64,000 nt of DNA from Oxalobacteraceae sp. CFBP 8761 (GCA_014841595.1 JACYUE010000005.1:192983-256982), one strand, 5' to 3'; positions 17,069 through 25,831 are shown, counted from the stretch's first letter. Notes: generated by a model not told the origin, from the sequence alone. Program-made: numbers and translations.

Positions 17069-18658
17069 TTACGCTTTGCCCCATACCCGCACCCGTGCGC
17101 CCTCGTTGCCCAGGCGGTCGACGGCGCTGACCACCACGATCTCGGCTGCGCCCAGCGTCGCGTCATCCGGCACCGACCAGGCCACGCGCACCGCCGGGAC
17201 CACGGCGAAGCGCCATTGCCCGCCGTGGCGCGACCAGACCGCATACAGCGCGTTGGCCTTGCCCGCCTTGAGCGTCAGGTCGACCGAGCGCGCGCGGCGC
17301 GATGCCCCCACCAGCGGCGTACCGGGCCGCTCGTTGCCCAGCCACGTCGTGGCCGGCACCAGCGCCTGCCCGGCGTAGCGGGTCGTGCGCAGCTGGTCGG
17401 CGATGCCTTTGCGGTTCTGCATCAGGGCCACCATGCTGAAGTGGACGTGGCCGGTGGCCAGCGGCCGCGTACGGGTCACGTCGACCTGGGCCAGCACCTC
17501 CTGCGGCTCGTAGCCCTTGGTCGCCGCGCCGATGCGGCTGGTGAACAGGCCCGGCCAGATGTGGCGGCGCTGCGGATTTTGCCTGATCCAGTAATCGAGC
17601 AGCACGTCGTAGGCCTGGCCCGGCGGCTTGATCGGCCAGTACAGCTGCGGCACGAAGTAATCGACCCAGCCTTTTTCGAGCCACAGCTCGGCGTCGGCAT
17701 ACAGCTTGTCGTACTGCGAAAAACCAACGATGCCGGGCGGGCGACGGTCCGGGCGGCCCAGGCCGAAGGGGCTGATGCCAAAGCGCACCCAGCTCTTTTC
17801 GGCGTGGATCCCCTTGTACATCGCTTCGATCAGGCGGTTGACGTTGTCGCGGCGCCAGTTGGCGCGATCGAGCTGGCCGCCGCCGGCCAGGTAGCGGTGC
17901 CAGGCCGGATCGTCCGGGAAGTCCAGTTCGCGGCTGCCGGCACGGCCGTCGAGGGCCGCCGCGTTGCCGGCCATCTGCGGCGCGGCATCGATCGGGTACG
18001 GATAAAAGTAATCGTCGATGTGCACGCCGTCGATGTCGTAGCGGCGCACGACGTCGAGGATCACGTCGAGCGTCTGCTTGACGGCGGCCGGCTCGCCCGG
18101 GTCCATCCACATGAATTTGCCGTAGCGTTTGACGACGGCCGGGTTGGTGTTGGTGATGTGGTTTGGCGCCGACTGGCCGCGCGACGCGTCCATGCGCGCG
18201 CGGTAGGGATTGAACCAGGCGTGCAGCTCGATGCCGCGCGCATGCGCCTCGGTGATCCAGTACGCGAGCGGATCGTAGAACGGTTGCGGCGCCTTGCCCT
18301 GGATCCCGCTCAGGTATTCGGTCCAGGGCTCGAGGTTCGACGGATAGATGGTGTCGGCGGCCGGGCGCACCTGCAGCACGATCGCGTTCAGGTTCATGGC
18401 CTGGGCGCGGTCGAGGATGGCCAGGACTTCCTGCTGCTGCTTGGCGGCGCTCAGGTTCGGTCGGCTGGGCCAGTCGATATTGGCGACCGTGGACACCCAG
18501 GCGGCGCGAAACTCGCGCGGCGCGGCCGGCGGCTCATTGCCGCCGATGAAAGTCGTGGCGCCAGGCTTGGTGGGCTTGGTGCCGCAGGCCGCCAGGCCCA
18601 GGGCGACGGCGCTGGCCATGCCGAGCGTGAAAGTGCGTTTGTTCAGGTTGGGAAGCAA
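17069..18658 (-). CDS. Glycosyl hydrolase-like 10 (GHL10, YngK-type) lipoprotein
   Basis: This 529-residue TIM-barrel protein of the DUF187/GHL10 family has REFRAAWVSTVANIDWPS at the domain start, then LQVRPAADTIYPS, HAWFNPYR, DGVHIDDYFYPYP and VDYFVPQLYW. The start is set at a TTG seven bases after AAGGAG. It gives a short lipoprotein signal with Cys25 (GLAAC), while ATG starts further up lie in unrelated sequence. The family is thought to act on surface or cell-wall glycans, but the reaction is not established. It lies between the permease and kinase genes of the muropeptide operon. Confidence 0.85.
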   Translation of the reverse strand: MLPNLNKRTFTLGMASAVALGLAACGTKPTKPGATTFIGGNEPPAAPREFRAAWVSTVANIDWPSRPNLSAAKQQQEVLAILDRAQAMNLNAIVLQVRPAADTIYPSNLEPWTEYLSGIQGKAPQPFYDPLAYWITEAHARGIELHAWFNPYRARMDASRGQSAPNHITNTNPAVVKRYGKFMWMDPGEPAAVKQTLDVILDVVRRYDIDGVHIDDYFYPYPIDAAPQMAGNAAALDGRAGSRELDFPDDPAWHRYLAGGGQLDRANWRRDNVNRLIEAMYKGIHAEKSWVRFGISPFGLGRPDRRPPGIVGFSQYDKLYADAELWLEKGWVDYFVPQLYWPIKPPGQAYDVLLDYWIRQNPQRRHIWPGLFTSRIGAATKGYEPQEVLAQVDVTRTRPLATGHVHFSMVALMQNRKGIADQLRTTRYAGQALVPATTWLGNERPGTPLVGASRRARSVDLTLKAGKANALYAVWSRHGGQWRFAVVPAVRVAWSVPDDATLGAAEIVVVSAVDRLGNEGARVRVWGKA

Positions 18659-18747
18659 AAAAGAACTCCTTGATGTTGCTGTACCGGAGGTTGACGCTTC
18701 GCGCCGGCGCCACGTCGGGCGCGGCAGCGCGGGCGTCAGCCGTCCGC

Positions 18748-20013
18748 TTATTTTTTTCCGAATTCCGGATCGATCTTGACGAGCGCCGCCACGATGAAGG
18801 CGGGAATGGTCGCAAGACAGGTCCAGATGAAGAAGTGCTGGTAGCCGAGGTATTCCTGCAGGTCGCCGCTCCACATGCCGGGCACCATCATCCCGAGCGC
18901 CATCAGGCCCGTGCAGATCGCGTAATGCGCGGTCTTGTTCGGGCCATCGGCCACCATGATCATGTACATCATCATTGCCGTAAAGCCGAAACCGTAGCCG
19001 AACTGCTCGAGCGCGAGGAAGGCGGACACGATCATCAGATCGGTCGGCTGGGTTTGCGACAGGTAGACGAAGACCAGGTCAGGCACGTGGATCGCGAACA
19101 CCATGACCCACAGGCAGCGCTTGAGGCCCACGCGTGAAATCAGCCAGCCGCCGGCCAGGCCGCCCAGCGTCAGGGCGATGATGCCGACCGTGCCATAGGC
19201 GATGCCGTATTCGGCGGTCGTCAAACCCAGACCGCCGGCGCTGATGGGGTCCTTCAAAAATGGCGCGACGAGTTTGAGCAGCTGCGCTTCACCGAGGCGG
19301 AACGTGAGGATGAACGCAACGATCATCCAGATATCGCGCTTCTTGAAAAAGGCGACGAAGGTGCCGATGAAGTCGCGCAGCGGATTGTCGCTCTTGGCGA
19401 CGGCGTGGTCATCCTCCGGCACCGGCAGCGCCCACTGGTGCCACGCAAAGGCGGCGAAGAACAGGCCGGCCAGCACGTAGAACACGATCGACCAGGCCTG
19501 GCGCACGTCGCCCAGGCTCACGGCCAGATAACCGGCCAGCACCACGAGCGGGCCCTGTCCGAACAACGTGGCCAGGCGATAAAAGGTGCTGCGCACGCCG
19601 ACGAACGCGGCCTGCTGCTTCTGGCGCAGGCCCAGCATGTAGAAGCCGTCAGCGGAGATGTCGTGGGTGGCGGAGCTGAATGCCATGATCCACAGCACGG
19701 CCAGGCTGACGACGAAGAAGGTGGGCAGGTGCAGCACGGTGCCCACCGCAATGAGCGAGCCGCCGACGGCCAGTTGCAGCAGCACGGTCCAGCGGCGCTT
19801 GGTGCCGAACATGTCAACGATCGGGGACCACAGCGGCTTGATCACCCACGGCAGGTACAGCAGGCTCGTATAGAAGGCGATGTCGGAATTGGAAATCCCC
19901 ATGTCCTTGTACATGATGACCGACAGGCTCATCACGACGACATACGGAATCGCCTGGGCAAAATACAGGGACGGCACCCACAGCCACGGGCTGTTCGCTT
20001 GCGGTTTTTGCAT
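18748..20013 (-). CDS. AmpG-like MFS transporter, probable muropeptide or amino-sugar permease
   Basis: This is a 421-residue, about 12-segment inner-membrane major facilitator with the AmpG/SLC33-like opening YFAQAIPYVVVMSLSVIMYK and the helix 2-3 loop PLWSPIVDMFGTKRRW. AmpG imports GlcNAc-anhydroMurNAc peptides, and a related permease serves MurNAc uptake in the murTKQ-type operons of Bacteroidetes. It is 48 bp after murQ and 89 bp before the GHL10 gene, which supports a cell-wall-sugar substrate. Specificity is inferred. Confidence 0.85.
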   Translation of the reverse strand: MQKPQANSPWLWVPSLYFAQAIPYVVVMSLSVIMYKDMGISNSDIAFYTSLLYLPWVIKPLWSPIVDMFGTKRRWTVLLQLAVGGSLIAVGTVLHLPTFFVVSLAVLWIMAFSSATHDISADGFYMLGLRQKQQAAFVGVRSTFYRLATLFGQGPLVVLAGYLAVSLGDVRQAWSIVFYVLAGLFFAAFAWHQWALPVPEDDHAVAKSDNPLRDFIGTFVAFFKKRDIWMIVAFILTFRLGEAQLLKLVAPFLKDPISAGGLGLTTAEYGIAYGTVGIIALTLGGLAGGWLISRVGLKRCLWVMVFAIHVPDLVFVYLSQTQPTDLMIVSAFLALEQFGYGFGFTAMMMYMIMVADGPNKTAHYAICTGLMALGMMVPGMWSGDLQEYLGYQHFFIWTCLATIPAFIVAALVKIDPEFGKK

Positions 20014-20061
20014 GACTCTTTCGTGCGTCGTGCAGGCCGGTGCTGCTGAAAGGGCGCGTGC

Positions 20062-20940
20062 TTACGCGAGCGCCTGGCGCACGCTGCCGTGCGCCGCTTC
20101 CAGCAGCGCTTGCGCCTGCTCGACACTGGTTTGTTTGGACAAGGCCACGATCGCGGTCTTGACGTGGAAGCCGCATTGTTCCAGCACCGCCTGCGCGGCC
20201 GCCTCGTCGGCGCCGGTGGCAAAGCTCGTCAGGCGGATTGCACGTCGTACCAGTTTGGCATTGGTGGCCTTCAAGTCTACCATCAGGTTGCCGTAAACCT
20301 TGTTCAAACGCACCATCAGGGCGCTGGAAAAGGTGTTCAGCGCGATCTTTTGCGAGGTGCCCGCTTTCAGGCGCGTGCTGCCCGAAATGACTTCGGCGCC
20401 CGTGTCGAGCGTGATGCCGATCTCGGCCTGCGTGGTCACCGGTGCGTCCGGGTTGTTGGCAAAGCCCACCGTCAGCGCGCCGGCAGCGCGCGCAGCGCGA
20501 AGCGCGCCCAGCACGTACGGCGTGGCGCCCGACGCCGCCAGCGCCAGCACGACGTCGTTCGGGCCCACGTTCACACCCTGGATATCTGCTGCGCCCTGCT
20601 CCAGATCGTCTTCGGCGCCTTCGACCGCAGCGAACATTGCGCCGTGGCCGCCGGCCAGCAGCGCCACCGCGCGTTCGGCGGGCCAGGAAAAGGTCGGGTA
20701 CAGCTCGACGCTGTCGAGCACGCCGAGGCGGCCCGAGGTGCCGGCGCCGACATAGACCAGGCGCCCGCCCGCTTCCATGCGCGGCACTGCGGCTGCCACG
20801 GCGGCGGCGATGCGCGGCCCGGCCTTGCGTACGGCGTCCACCGCATGGAACTGGTCATCAACGAGGGCATTGACCAGTTCCGTCGTCGGGTACTGGTCGA
20901 GCGCGGTGTGCGCCAGGGAAGGGGTTTCGGTATTGAGCAT
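20062..20940 (-). CDS. murQ: N-acetylmuramic acid 6-phosphate etherase
   Basis: This 292-residue SIS-domain enzyme splits MurNAc-6-phosphate into GlcNAc-6-phosphate and D-lactate in the cytoplasm. It has the hallmark VYVGAGTSGRLGVLDSVE and the downstream SGSTRLKAGTSQKIALNTFS block, and its length is normal for MurQ. It is the first gene of the minus-strand salvage operon (murQ, permease, GHL10, kinase, amidase) and has a good promoter just upstream (20967-20995). Confidence 0.95.
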   Translation of the reverse strand: MLNTETPSLAHTALDQYPTTELVNALVDDQFHAVDAVRKAGPRIAAAVAAAVPRMEAGGRLVYVGAGTSGRLGVLDSVELYPTFSWPAERAVALLAGGHGAMFAAVEGAEDDLEQGAADIQGVNVGPNDVVLALAASGATPYVLGALRAARAAGALTVGFANNPDAPVTTQAEIGITLDTGAEVISGSTRLKAGTSQKIALNTFSSALMVRLNKVYGNLMVDLKATNAKLVRRAIRLTSFATGADEAAAQAVLEQCGFHVKTAIVALSKQTSVEQAQALLEAAHGSVRQALA

Positions 20941-20966
20941 CGCTGTCTCGCACCTGCACAGTTTGG

Positions 20967-20995
20967 TTAAAACCAGTGTAATACCACTTTGACAA
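20967..20995 (-). promoter_or_regulatory. Probable murQ operon promoter with GntR-type operator candidate
   Basis: On the minus strand a TTGTCA (20995-20990) and a TTTTAA (20972-20967) stand 17 bp apart, 26 bp upstream of the murQ ATG. The spacer holds TGGTATTACACTGGT, an imperfect repeat of TGGT around a TATTAC core. It resembles, from memory, operators of NagR/NagQ-type GntR regulators of amino-sugar genes. The adjacent GntR gene is the natural candidate regulator. Confidence 0.5.
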
Positions 20996-21043
20996 GCGCT
21001 TCCATGAAAGGATCGGGCGCCGTCATGCCGCCAGGTTATGCGT

Positions 21044-21784
21044 TCAGGCTTGCCGGCGCAGCTCGGCCACGAAATCGTAATGGTCGCTGCGGCAGTAGGA
21101 ATGGGTCAGTTCAACCGGTTGGCCCGATTCGAGATACCCCACGCGAGTGATGAACAGCACCGCGCGGCCTTCGGGCACCTCGAGCCGCGTGGCCAGTTCC
21201 AGGTCGGCATTCATCGCGCGGATGTGCTGCAGCGCGCGCACCGGCAGGTGGCCCGACTTGGACAGGTGCGCATACAGCGACGCTGCTACCAGCTCGGGGC
21301 GCGGCAGCACGGCGGCCGGAATCACGCTTACTTCATAGGCCATGACGATGTCGTCGGCAAAGCGCAGGCGCTCGAGGCGGGCGATGCGCGCACCGGGCGA
21401 CAGGCCGAGCGAGAGCTGTTCGTCGGCGTCGGCCAGCATCGTGTCCCGCCGCAGCCATTGCGAGCGTGGCGTATAGCCGCGCTGCTGCAGTTGCTCGGAA
21501 AAGCTCGACAGCGTCGACAGCGGCTGCTCGATGCGCGGCGCAATGTAGTTGCCCGAACCGCGCCGGCGCACCACCAGGCCCTGGTCGACCAGCTGGTCGA
21601 TCGCCTTGCGCGCAGTGACGCGCGAGACGTCGAGCTGCTCGGACAGCATGCGCTCGGACGGCAGCGCCTGATCGGCCTGATAACGGCCATCGCGCACGTC
21701 CTGCGCCAGCTTGCGCGCAAGCTGCTTGTAGAGCGGCGAATTGTCGTCGTGGTCGACCTGGAATCCGGGGCTGGGGCTGTTCAT
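21044..21784 (-). CDS. GntR/HutC-family transcriptional regulator (UTRA domain)
   Basis: This 246-residue protein has an N-terminal GntR helix-turn-helix (SPLYKQLARKLAQDVRDGRY, LPSERMLSEQLDVSRVTARK) and a C-terminal UTRA effector domain (LERLRFADDIVMAYEVSVI through VELTHSYCRSDHYDF). UTRA domains often bind sugar phosphates such as GlcNAc-6-phosphate. Sitting upstream of murQ on the same strand, it probably represses the salvage operon. Start codons further upstream exist, but the ATG at 21784 gives the usual length. Confidence 0.88.
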   Translation of the reverse strand: MNSPSPGFQVDHDDNSPLYKQLARKLAQDVRDGRYQADQALPSERMLSEQLDVSRVTARKAIDQLVDQGLVVRRRGSGNYIAPRIEQPLSTLSSFSEQLQQRGYTPRSQWLRRDTMLADADEQLSLGLSPGARIARLERLRFADDIVMAYEVSVIPAAVLPRPELVAASLYAHLSKSGHLPVRALQHIRAMNADLELATRLEVPEGRAVLFITRVGYLESGQPVELTHSYCRSDHYDFVAELRRQA

Positions 21785-21942
21785 GGCGTCGTGGCGAAGG
21801 GGGCTGGCATACGATCGAAGCATACCACTTGCGACCAATACAAAACGGTTATGCCCTGCGCACGGGTATTCATTGGTCAAGGGTTTCGCGCAGTCCGTAT
21901 GCTGGACCGATAGTCACAATCACGCAACGCCAAGGGACGAAC

Positions 21943-23280
21943 ATGAATCACGGCAGGCGCACCCTCCTCGGCATGGCCATGCTGGGGACGATGGGACCAT
22001 TATTTGCAGCGATGCCGGCCGGCGGTGGCGCGGCGGGCACGGGCGGCGCCCTGCAGCGCCAGCTCGACGCCGAACTGGCGGCCATCGCCGACGATCCGGC
22101 CTGCCCGCTGGCCAGCCTGTCGGTGCTGGCACTGCGCGCCGGACAGCCGGTGTACGAAGGCGCGTTCGGGCGGCGCACGATCGGCAACGGCCTGTTCCCC
22201 GACCGCCCGGCCACGCCAGCGACGCTGTACCGGATCGCCTCGATCTCGAAACTCGTCACCACGCTCGGGCTGATGCGGCTGCTGGAAACCGGCCGCGTCG
22301 ACCTGGACGCCGACGTCTCGGGCTACCTCGGCTTCACGCTGCGTAATCCCCATTTTCCGACCCAGGCCATCACGCTGCGACAGCTGCTCGTGCACACGTC
22401 GTCGCTGCGCGACGATGCCGGCTACTTCTGGCCGGCCACGACCGCGCTGAAGGCCGTCGTCACGCCGGCGGCGCAGCCGATGTGGTCAAGCCTGGCCGGA
22501 CCGGGCGCTTATTACACCTACTGCAACCTGGGGTTCGGCATCATCGGCACGATCATGGAGCGCGTCACCGGCGAACGGTTCGACCTGCTGATGACGCGCC
22601 TGGTGCTGCAGCCACTCGGACTGCAGGCCGGCTACAACCCGGCCGGATTGCCAAAGGCCGCGCAGGACAATATCGCGACCATCTACCGCAAGCGTGCCGT
22701 CGACAGCGAGGTCTGGGCGCCAAACGGGCCGTGGATCGCCCAGGTCGACGATGTCGGCGCGCGGCCACCGGCGCCGCCCCCTGGCCTGGATGGCTACGTC
22801 CCGGGTACCAACGCGACGCCCTTCAGCCCGACCGGCGGCTTGCGCATCGCCGCGCGCGACCTGGGCGTCATCATGCGCATGCTGATGGCCGGCGGCGTGC
22901 ATGACAGCGCGCGCTTGCTGCAAGGCGCAACGCTCGAGCGCATGTTCGCGCGCCACTGGTCGTACGACGGCGTGGGCGGCAACGGCAATCCGCTGGGCAG
23001 CATCCTCAGTCCGCGCGGATTCGGCAACGCCCACTATCCGGACCGCCCCGGCCTGCGGCTGGCGCCCGGCTTCGATGCGGTGGGCCACCTGGGCGACGCC
23101 TACGGGCTGCGCTCCGTGTTCGCCATGGACCGCGCACGGGGCCATGGCGTGGTCGTGCTGGCCGGCGGCACGGGAACCGACCCGGTCGCCACGCCGGGCC
23201 GCGAGACGGCACTGGCGCGTTATGAAGAGCGCATCGTGGCCGCCTTGCACCGCCGCGCGATCCTCGGCCTGGCCGATTGA
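21943..23280 (+). CDS. Serine hydrolase of the beta-lactamase / D,D-peptidase family
   Basis: This 445-residue exported protein has an RR-containing signal (MNHGRRTLLGMAMLG) and a beta-lactamase-fold domain with SISK (Ser100-Lys103) and YCN (Tyr193-Asn195). The third motif, usually KTG or HxG, is probably GHLGDAYG near the C terminus. Class C-related esterases, D-aminopeptidases and D,D-carboxypeptidases share this pattern, so true beta-lactamase activity is not implied. It is divergent from the GntR gene and continues the cell-wall theme. AAGGGA precedes the ATG. Confidence 0.85.
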   Translation: MNHGRRTLLGMAMLGTMGPLFAAMPAGGGAAGTGGALQRQLDAELAAIADDPACPLASLSVLALRAGQPVYEGAFGRRTIGNGLFPDRPATPATLYRIASISKLVTTLGLMRLLETGRVDLDADVSGYLGFTLRNPHFPTQAITLRQLLVHTSSLRDDAGYFWPATTALKAVVTPAAQPMWSSLAGPGAYYTYCNLGFGIIGTIMERVTGERFDLLMTRLVLQPLGLQAGYNPAGLPKAAQDNIATIYRKRAVDSEVWAPNGPWIAQVDDVGARPPAPPPGLDGYVPGTNATPFSPTGGLRIAARDLGVIMRMLMAGGVHDSARLLQGATLERMFARHWSYDGVGGNGNPLGSILSPRGFGNAHYPDRPGLRLAPGFDAVGHLGDAYGLRSVFAMDRARGHGVVVLAGGTGTDPVATPGRETALARYEERIVAALHRRAILGLAD

Positions 23281-23395
23281 CCGGCATGCGGGCGCGTACA
23301 TATATCCCGGTTATGAGCGCGCGCGCTAGATTCATTGGCAGTGCGTGCCGGCTGCGCCTAAGCTCCCTGTCCCCACCCGAAAAAAAGAGTCTGGC

Positions 23396-24631
23396 ATGCA
23401 GCACATAATCGTCATCGGCGGCGGCGTCGTCGGCCTGGCCTCCGCCTGGTGGCTGCTGGAAGCAGGGCACGAGGTCACGCTGCTCGAGCGCGCGCCGGAC
23501 GTGGGCAGTGGCGCCAGCTACGGCAATGGCGGACAGCTCAGCTACCGGTACGTGGCGCCGCTGGCCGACGCCGGCATCCCGCTCAAGGCCTTCAAATGGC
23601 TGTTTCAGGCCGACGGCCCGCTGCGCTTCCGGCCGGAAGCCGACCTGCGCCAGTACCGCTGGCTGGCCAGCTTTCTGGCCCACTGCCGCGCCGACGTCAA
23701 CCGCCGCACCACGGCCAAGCTGCTCGAGCTGGGCGAGCTATCGCGCCGGGCGATGGCCTCGCTCTCGCTGGTCGTGCCGCCCGAACGCTTCGGCTGGCGC
23801 GACGCTGGCAAACTGGTGGTGTTTCGCACGCGCGCCGCGTTCGATGTCGCCGCATCCAAACCGGGCGCCGGCCAGATCTGGTCGCCCGAAGAATGCACGG
23901 CGCACGAACCCGCGCTGGGCGCGGCCCAGCACCTGCTGGCCGGCGGCATCTACAACCCGGGCGAAGCGGTGGCCGACTGCCACGCCTTCTGCGTGGCGCT
24001 GGCCGAGCGGCTGGGCGAGCATCCGCGCTTTCGCGGGGTCGTCAACAGCACCGCGCTGGGACTGCGTGCAGAGCGGGGCCGCATCACCGGCATCGACACC
24101 GTTGGTGGCCTGGTCACGGCCGACGCGTATGTGCTGGCCGCCGGCATCCAGAGCCGCACGCTGGCCGACACGGTGGGCATCTACCTGCCGCTGTACCCGC
24201 TCAAGGGCTACAGCCTGAGCGCCCCGATCCGCCAGGACGACATCGCGCCGGAGATCAGCGTGACCGACTTCGAGCGCAAGGTGCTGTATGCGCGCATCGG
24301 CGACCGCTTAAGGGTGGCGGCAATGGTCGACATGGTGGGCGAGGATGTCTCGCTCGATGCCAAACGCGTCGCGGGCCTGACGCGCCTGGTGCGCGAGACG
24401 ATGCCGCGCGCGGCCGATTATTCGCAGGTGTCGGAGTGGGCCGGATTGCGGCCAGCGACGCCGGGCAGCGCGCCGATCATCGGGGCCACGCGCTACGACA
24501 ATCTGTGGCTCAACGTCGGACACGGGCCGCTGGGCTTCACGTTTGCCTGCGGCAGCGCGGCCGTGCTGGCGGATCTGGTGCAGGGGAAGGCGCCGCCATT
24601 TGCGCTTGATGGCTTGACGCTGCGCCGCTAG
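23396..24631 (+). CDS. FAD-dependent D-amino-acid dehydrogenase (DadA-like)
   Basis: This 411-residue flavoprotein of the DAO/GlyD family has the dinucleotide fold IIVIGGGVVGLASAWWLLEAG at the start, SYGNGGQLSY in the FAD region, and the C-terminal block EWAGLRPATPGSAPIIG with NLWLNVGHGPLGFTFACGSA. DadA oxidises D-amino acids, chiefly D-Ala, to keto acids. Next to a D-Ala-D-Ala dipeptidase and D,D-peptidases, D-Ala from peptidoglycan is a likely substrate. The stop codon overlaps the first base of the palindrome ahead of the toxin-antitoxin pair. Confidence 0.87.
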   Translation: MQHIIVIGGGVVGLASAWWLLEAGHEVTLLERAPDVGSGASYGNGGQLSYRYVAPLADAGIPLKAFKWLFQADGPLRFRPEADLRQYRWLASFLAHCRADVNRRTTAKLLELGELSRRAMASLSLVVPPERFGWRDAGKLVVFRTRAAFDVAASKPGAGQIWSPEECTAHEPALGAAQHLLAGGIYNPGEAVADCHAFCVALAERLGEHPRFRGVVNSTALGLRAERGRITGIDTVGGLVTADAYVLAAGIQSRTLADTVGIYLPLYPLKGYSLSAPIRQDDIAPEISVTDFERKVLYARIGDRLRVAAMVDMVGEDVSLDAKRVAGLTRLVRETMPRAADYSQVSEWAGLRPATPGSAPIIGATRYDNLWLNVGHGPLGFTFACGSAAVLADLVQGKAPPFALDGLTLRR

Positions 24632-24672
24632 TACTATATTTAGTACGCAATTTAGACCTGTAGTGCTATGAT
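24631..24672 (+). promoter_or_regulatory. Toxin-antitoxin promoter/operator region
   Basis: GTACTA-TATT-TAGTAC (24631-24646) is a perfect 6-bp inverted repeat and the expected kind of site for antitoxin autorepression. TATGAT at 24667-24672 is a good -10 element, while its -35 is poor. GGAGG at 24688-24692 is the ribosome site for the antitoxin. The palindrome begins at the last base of the upstream stop codon. Confidence 0.5.
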
Positions 24673-24696
24673 CAGCGATCGACCAGCGGAGGCACC

Positions 24697-24972
24697 ATGA
24701 ACTTTTCCAATATCCAACCCATCAGTTATTTGAAAACGAATACCAGCGATGTGGTCAAGTTGGTTCAGGAAACCCATGATCCCGTGGCCATTACTGTCAA
24801 TGGCCGGGTGCAGGCAATCGTCCAGGATCCGGTGAGCTATCAGAAGACGCAGGATCAATTGACGATGCTACGGCTGCTTGCCCATGGCAGGAAGCAAATT
24901 GAAGACGGCAAGGTTACCGGTCATGATGATTTTTTTGCGCAACTGGATGCACAAGACAACGCGCCCGAATAG
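24697..24972 (+). CDS. Phd/YefM-family antitoxin
   Basis: This 91-residue antitoxin has the family pattern ISYLKTNTSDVVKLVQET followed by DPVAITVNGRVQAIVQDPVSY, a DNA-binding N-terminal half, and an acidic C-terminal tail that would wrap the toxin. It has a strong GGAGG ribosome site and ends three bases before the toxin start. Codon use is visibly more AT-rich than in the surrounding genes, a sign of transfer. Confidence 0.88.
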   Translation: MNFSNIQPISYLKTNTSDVVKLVQETHDPVAITVNGRVQAIVQDPVSYQKTQDQLTMLRLLAHGRKQIEDGKVTGHDDFFAQLDAQDNAPE

Positions 24973-24975
24973 ATC

Positions 24976-25299
24976 ATGAAGATCATCTGGACCGAATCTG
25001 CCCAGGACGACCTGCTCACGATCCGCCAATACCTGAAGCAGTCCGAATCACCGGACTACGCCAGAAAGGTGACGCAGCAAATCCGCGATGAAGTGGCATC
25101 CCTGATGCCATGGCACAATAAAGGGACGCTCGTAGGCGAGCTGGAAGAGCTCAACCTCCCCCGGTACCGTCAGCTTCTGGCCGGTCAACACCGCATCATT
25201 GTTGAGCGTGGCGATCGTGAATGCTTTTATATTTATATCGTTTGCCATACGAGCCGCGATCTGGCAGCACTGTTACGTCGACGAATCCTGTCGAGTTAG
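24976..25299 (+). CDS. RelE/ParE-family toxin
   Basis: This 107-residue toxin of the RelE/ParE superfamily has IIWTESAQDDLLTIRQYL at the start, then LNLPRYRQLLAGQHRIIVER and the final strand CFYIYIVCHTSRDLAALLRRR. It either cleaves ribosome-bound mRNA (RelE-type) or poisons gyrase (ParE-type). The first-helix pattern fits ParE/YoeB-like members and the two cannot be separated by eye. It lies in one operon with the Phd-type antitoxin and shares its lower GC content. Confidence 0.86.
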   Translation: MKIIWTESAQDDLLTIRQYLKQSESPDYARKVTQQIRDEVASLMPWHNKGTLVGELEELNLPRYRQLLAGQHRIIVERGDRECFYIYIVCHTSRDLAALLRRRILSS

Positions 25300-25372
25300 C
25301 CGGCTGGTCTGGCGAGGGCTTCGCGAAGCACCCATCTGACCATCGTTGGTGAAATCGCGGATAATTGCCGCC

Positions 25373-25831
25373 ATGCCTCCCCGCCCCACCTCCCCCTGCC
25401 CCTGCGGCGGCCCCTCGTTCGACAGCTGCTGCGGCCCGTTCCTGGCCGGCGTGTCCCTGCCGCCCACGGCCGAACAGTTGATGCGCTCGCGCTATACCGC
25501 CTTCACGCTGGGCGACGAGGCGTACCTGCGCACCACCTGGCACCCCAGCACCCGGCCGCAGGAACCGATCGTCGACAACGAGCCCGTCCGCTGGCTAGGC
25601 CTGGAGATAAAAACTGCTTTACGTTTACGTCAACGTAAAGCAGAATTGCCGGACGTTCCAGGCGACCAGGACCACCCGCGCGACGAAGACCACGTCGAAT
25701 TCGTCGCCCGCTTCAAGGTGGGCGCGCGCGCGCACCGTCTCCATGAGCGCAGCCGCTTCGTGCGCGAAGCCGGCCCCGATGGCGCGCCACGCTGGTTTTA
25801 CCTGGACGGCAGTTTCCCCGACAAGAAGTAA
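25373..25831 (+). CDS. YchJ family protein (SEC-C type zinc motif) with an internal palindromic insertion
   Basis: This 152-residue YchJ/UPF0225 protein has the N-terminal metal motif CPCGG with a CC pair, the family block LMRSRYTAFTLGDEAYLRTTWH and the C-terminal VEFVARFKVGARAHRLHE with WFYLDGSF. Its function is unknown. Between WLGLEI and VEFVAR there are about 28 residues, where remembered homologues have roughly half that. The extra stretch (TALRLRQRKA) is encoded by a 30-bp palindrome with rare codons including two TTA. The start is the ATG giving MPPRPTSPCPC. Confidence 0.82.
   Translation: MPPRPTSPCPCGGPSFDSCCGPFLAGVSLPPTAEQLMRSRYTAFTLGDEAYLRTTWHPSTRPQEPIVDNEPVRWLGLEIKTALRLRQRKAELPDVPGDQDHPRDEDHVEFVARFKVGARAHRLHERSRFVREAGPDGAPRWFYLDGSFPDKK
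25614..25643. repeat. Perfect 12-bp inverted repeat inside ychJ, possible liu operator
   Basis: CTGCTTTACGTT (25614-25625) and AACGTAAAGCAG (25632-25643) are exact reverse complements around TACGTC. The stretch is AT-rich within a GC-rich gene and sits about 235 bp before liuB. Its core TTTACGTCAACGTAAA (25625-25640) resembles, from memory, the operator of LiuR, the MerR-type regulator of leucine-catabolism genes. Confidence 0.6.

Noticed and set aside
21943..23280. Beta-lactamase-fold gene as an antibiotic-resistance ampC with the AmpG-like permease
   Set aside because: The divergent neighbour is a GntR protein, not an AmpR-type LysR regulator, and the motif set fits many esterases and D,D-peptidases equally well.
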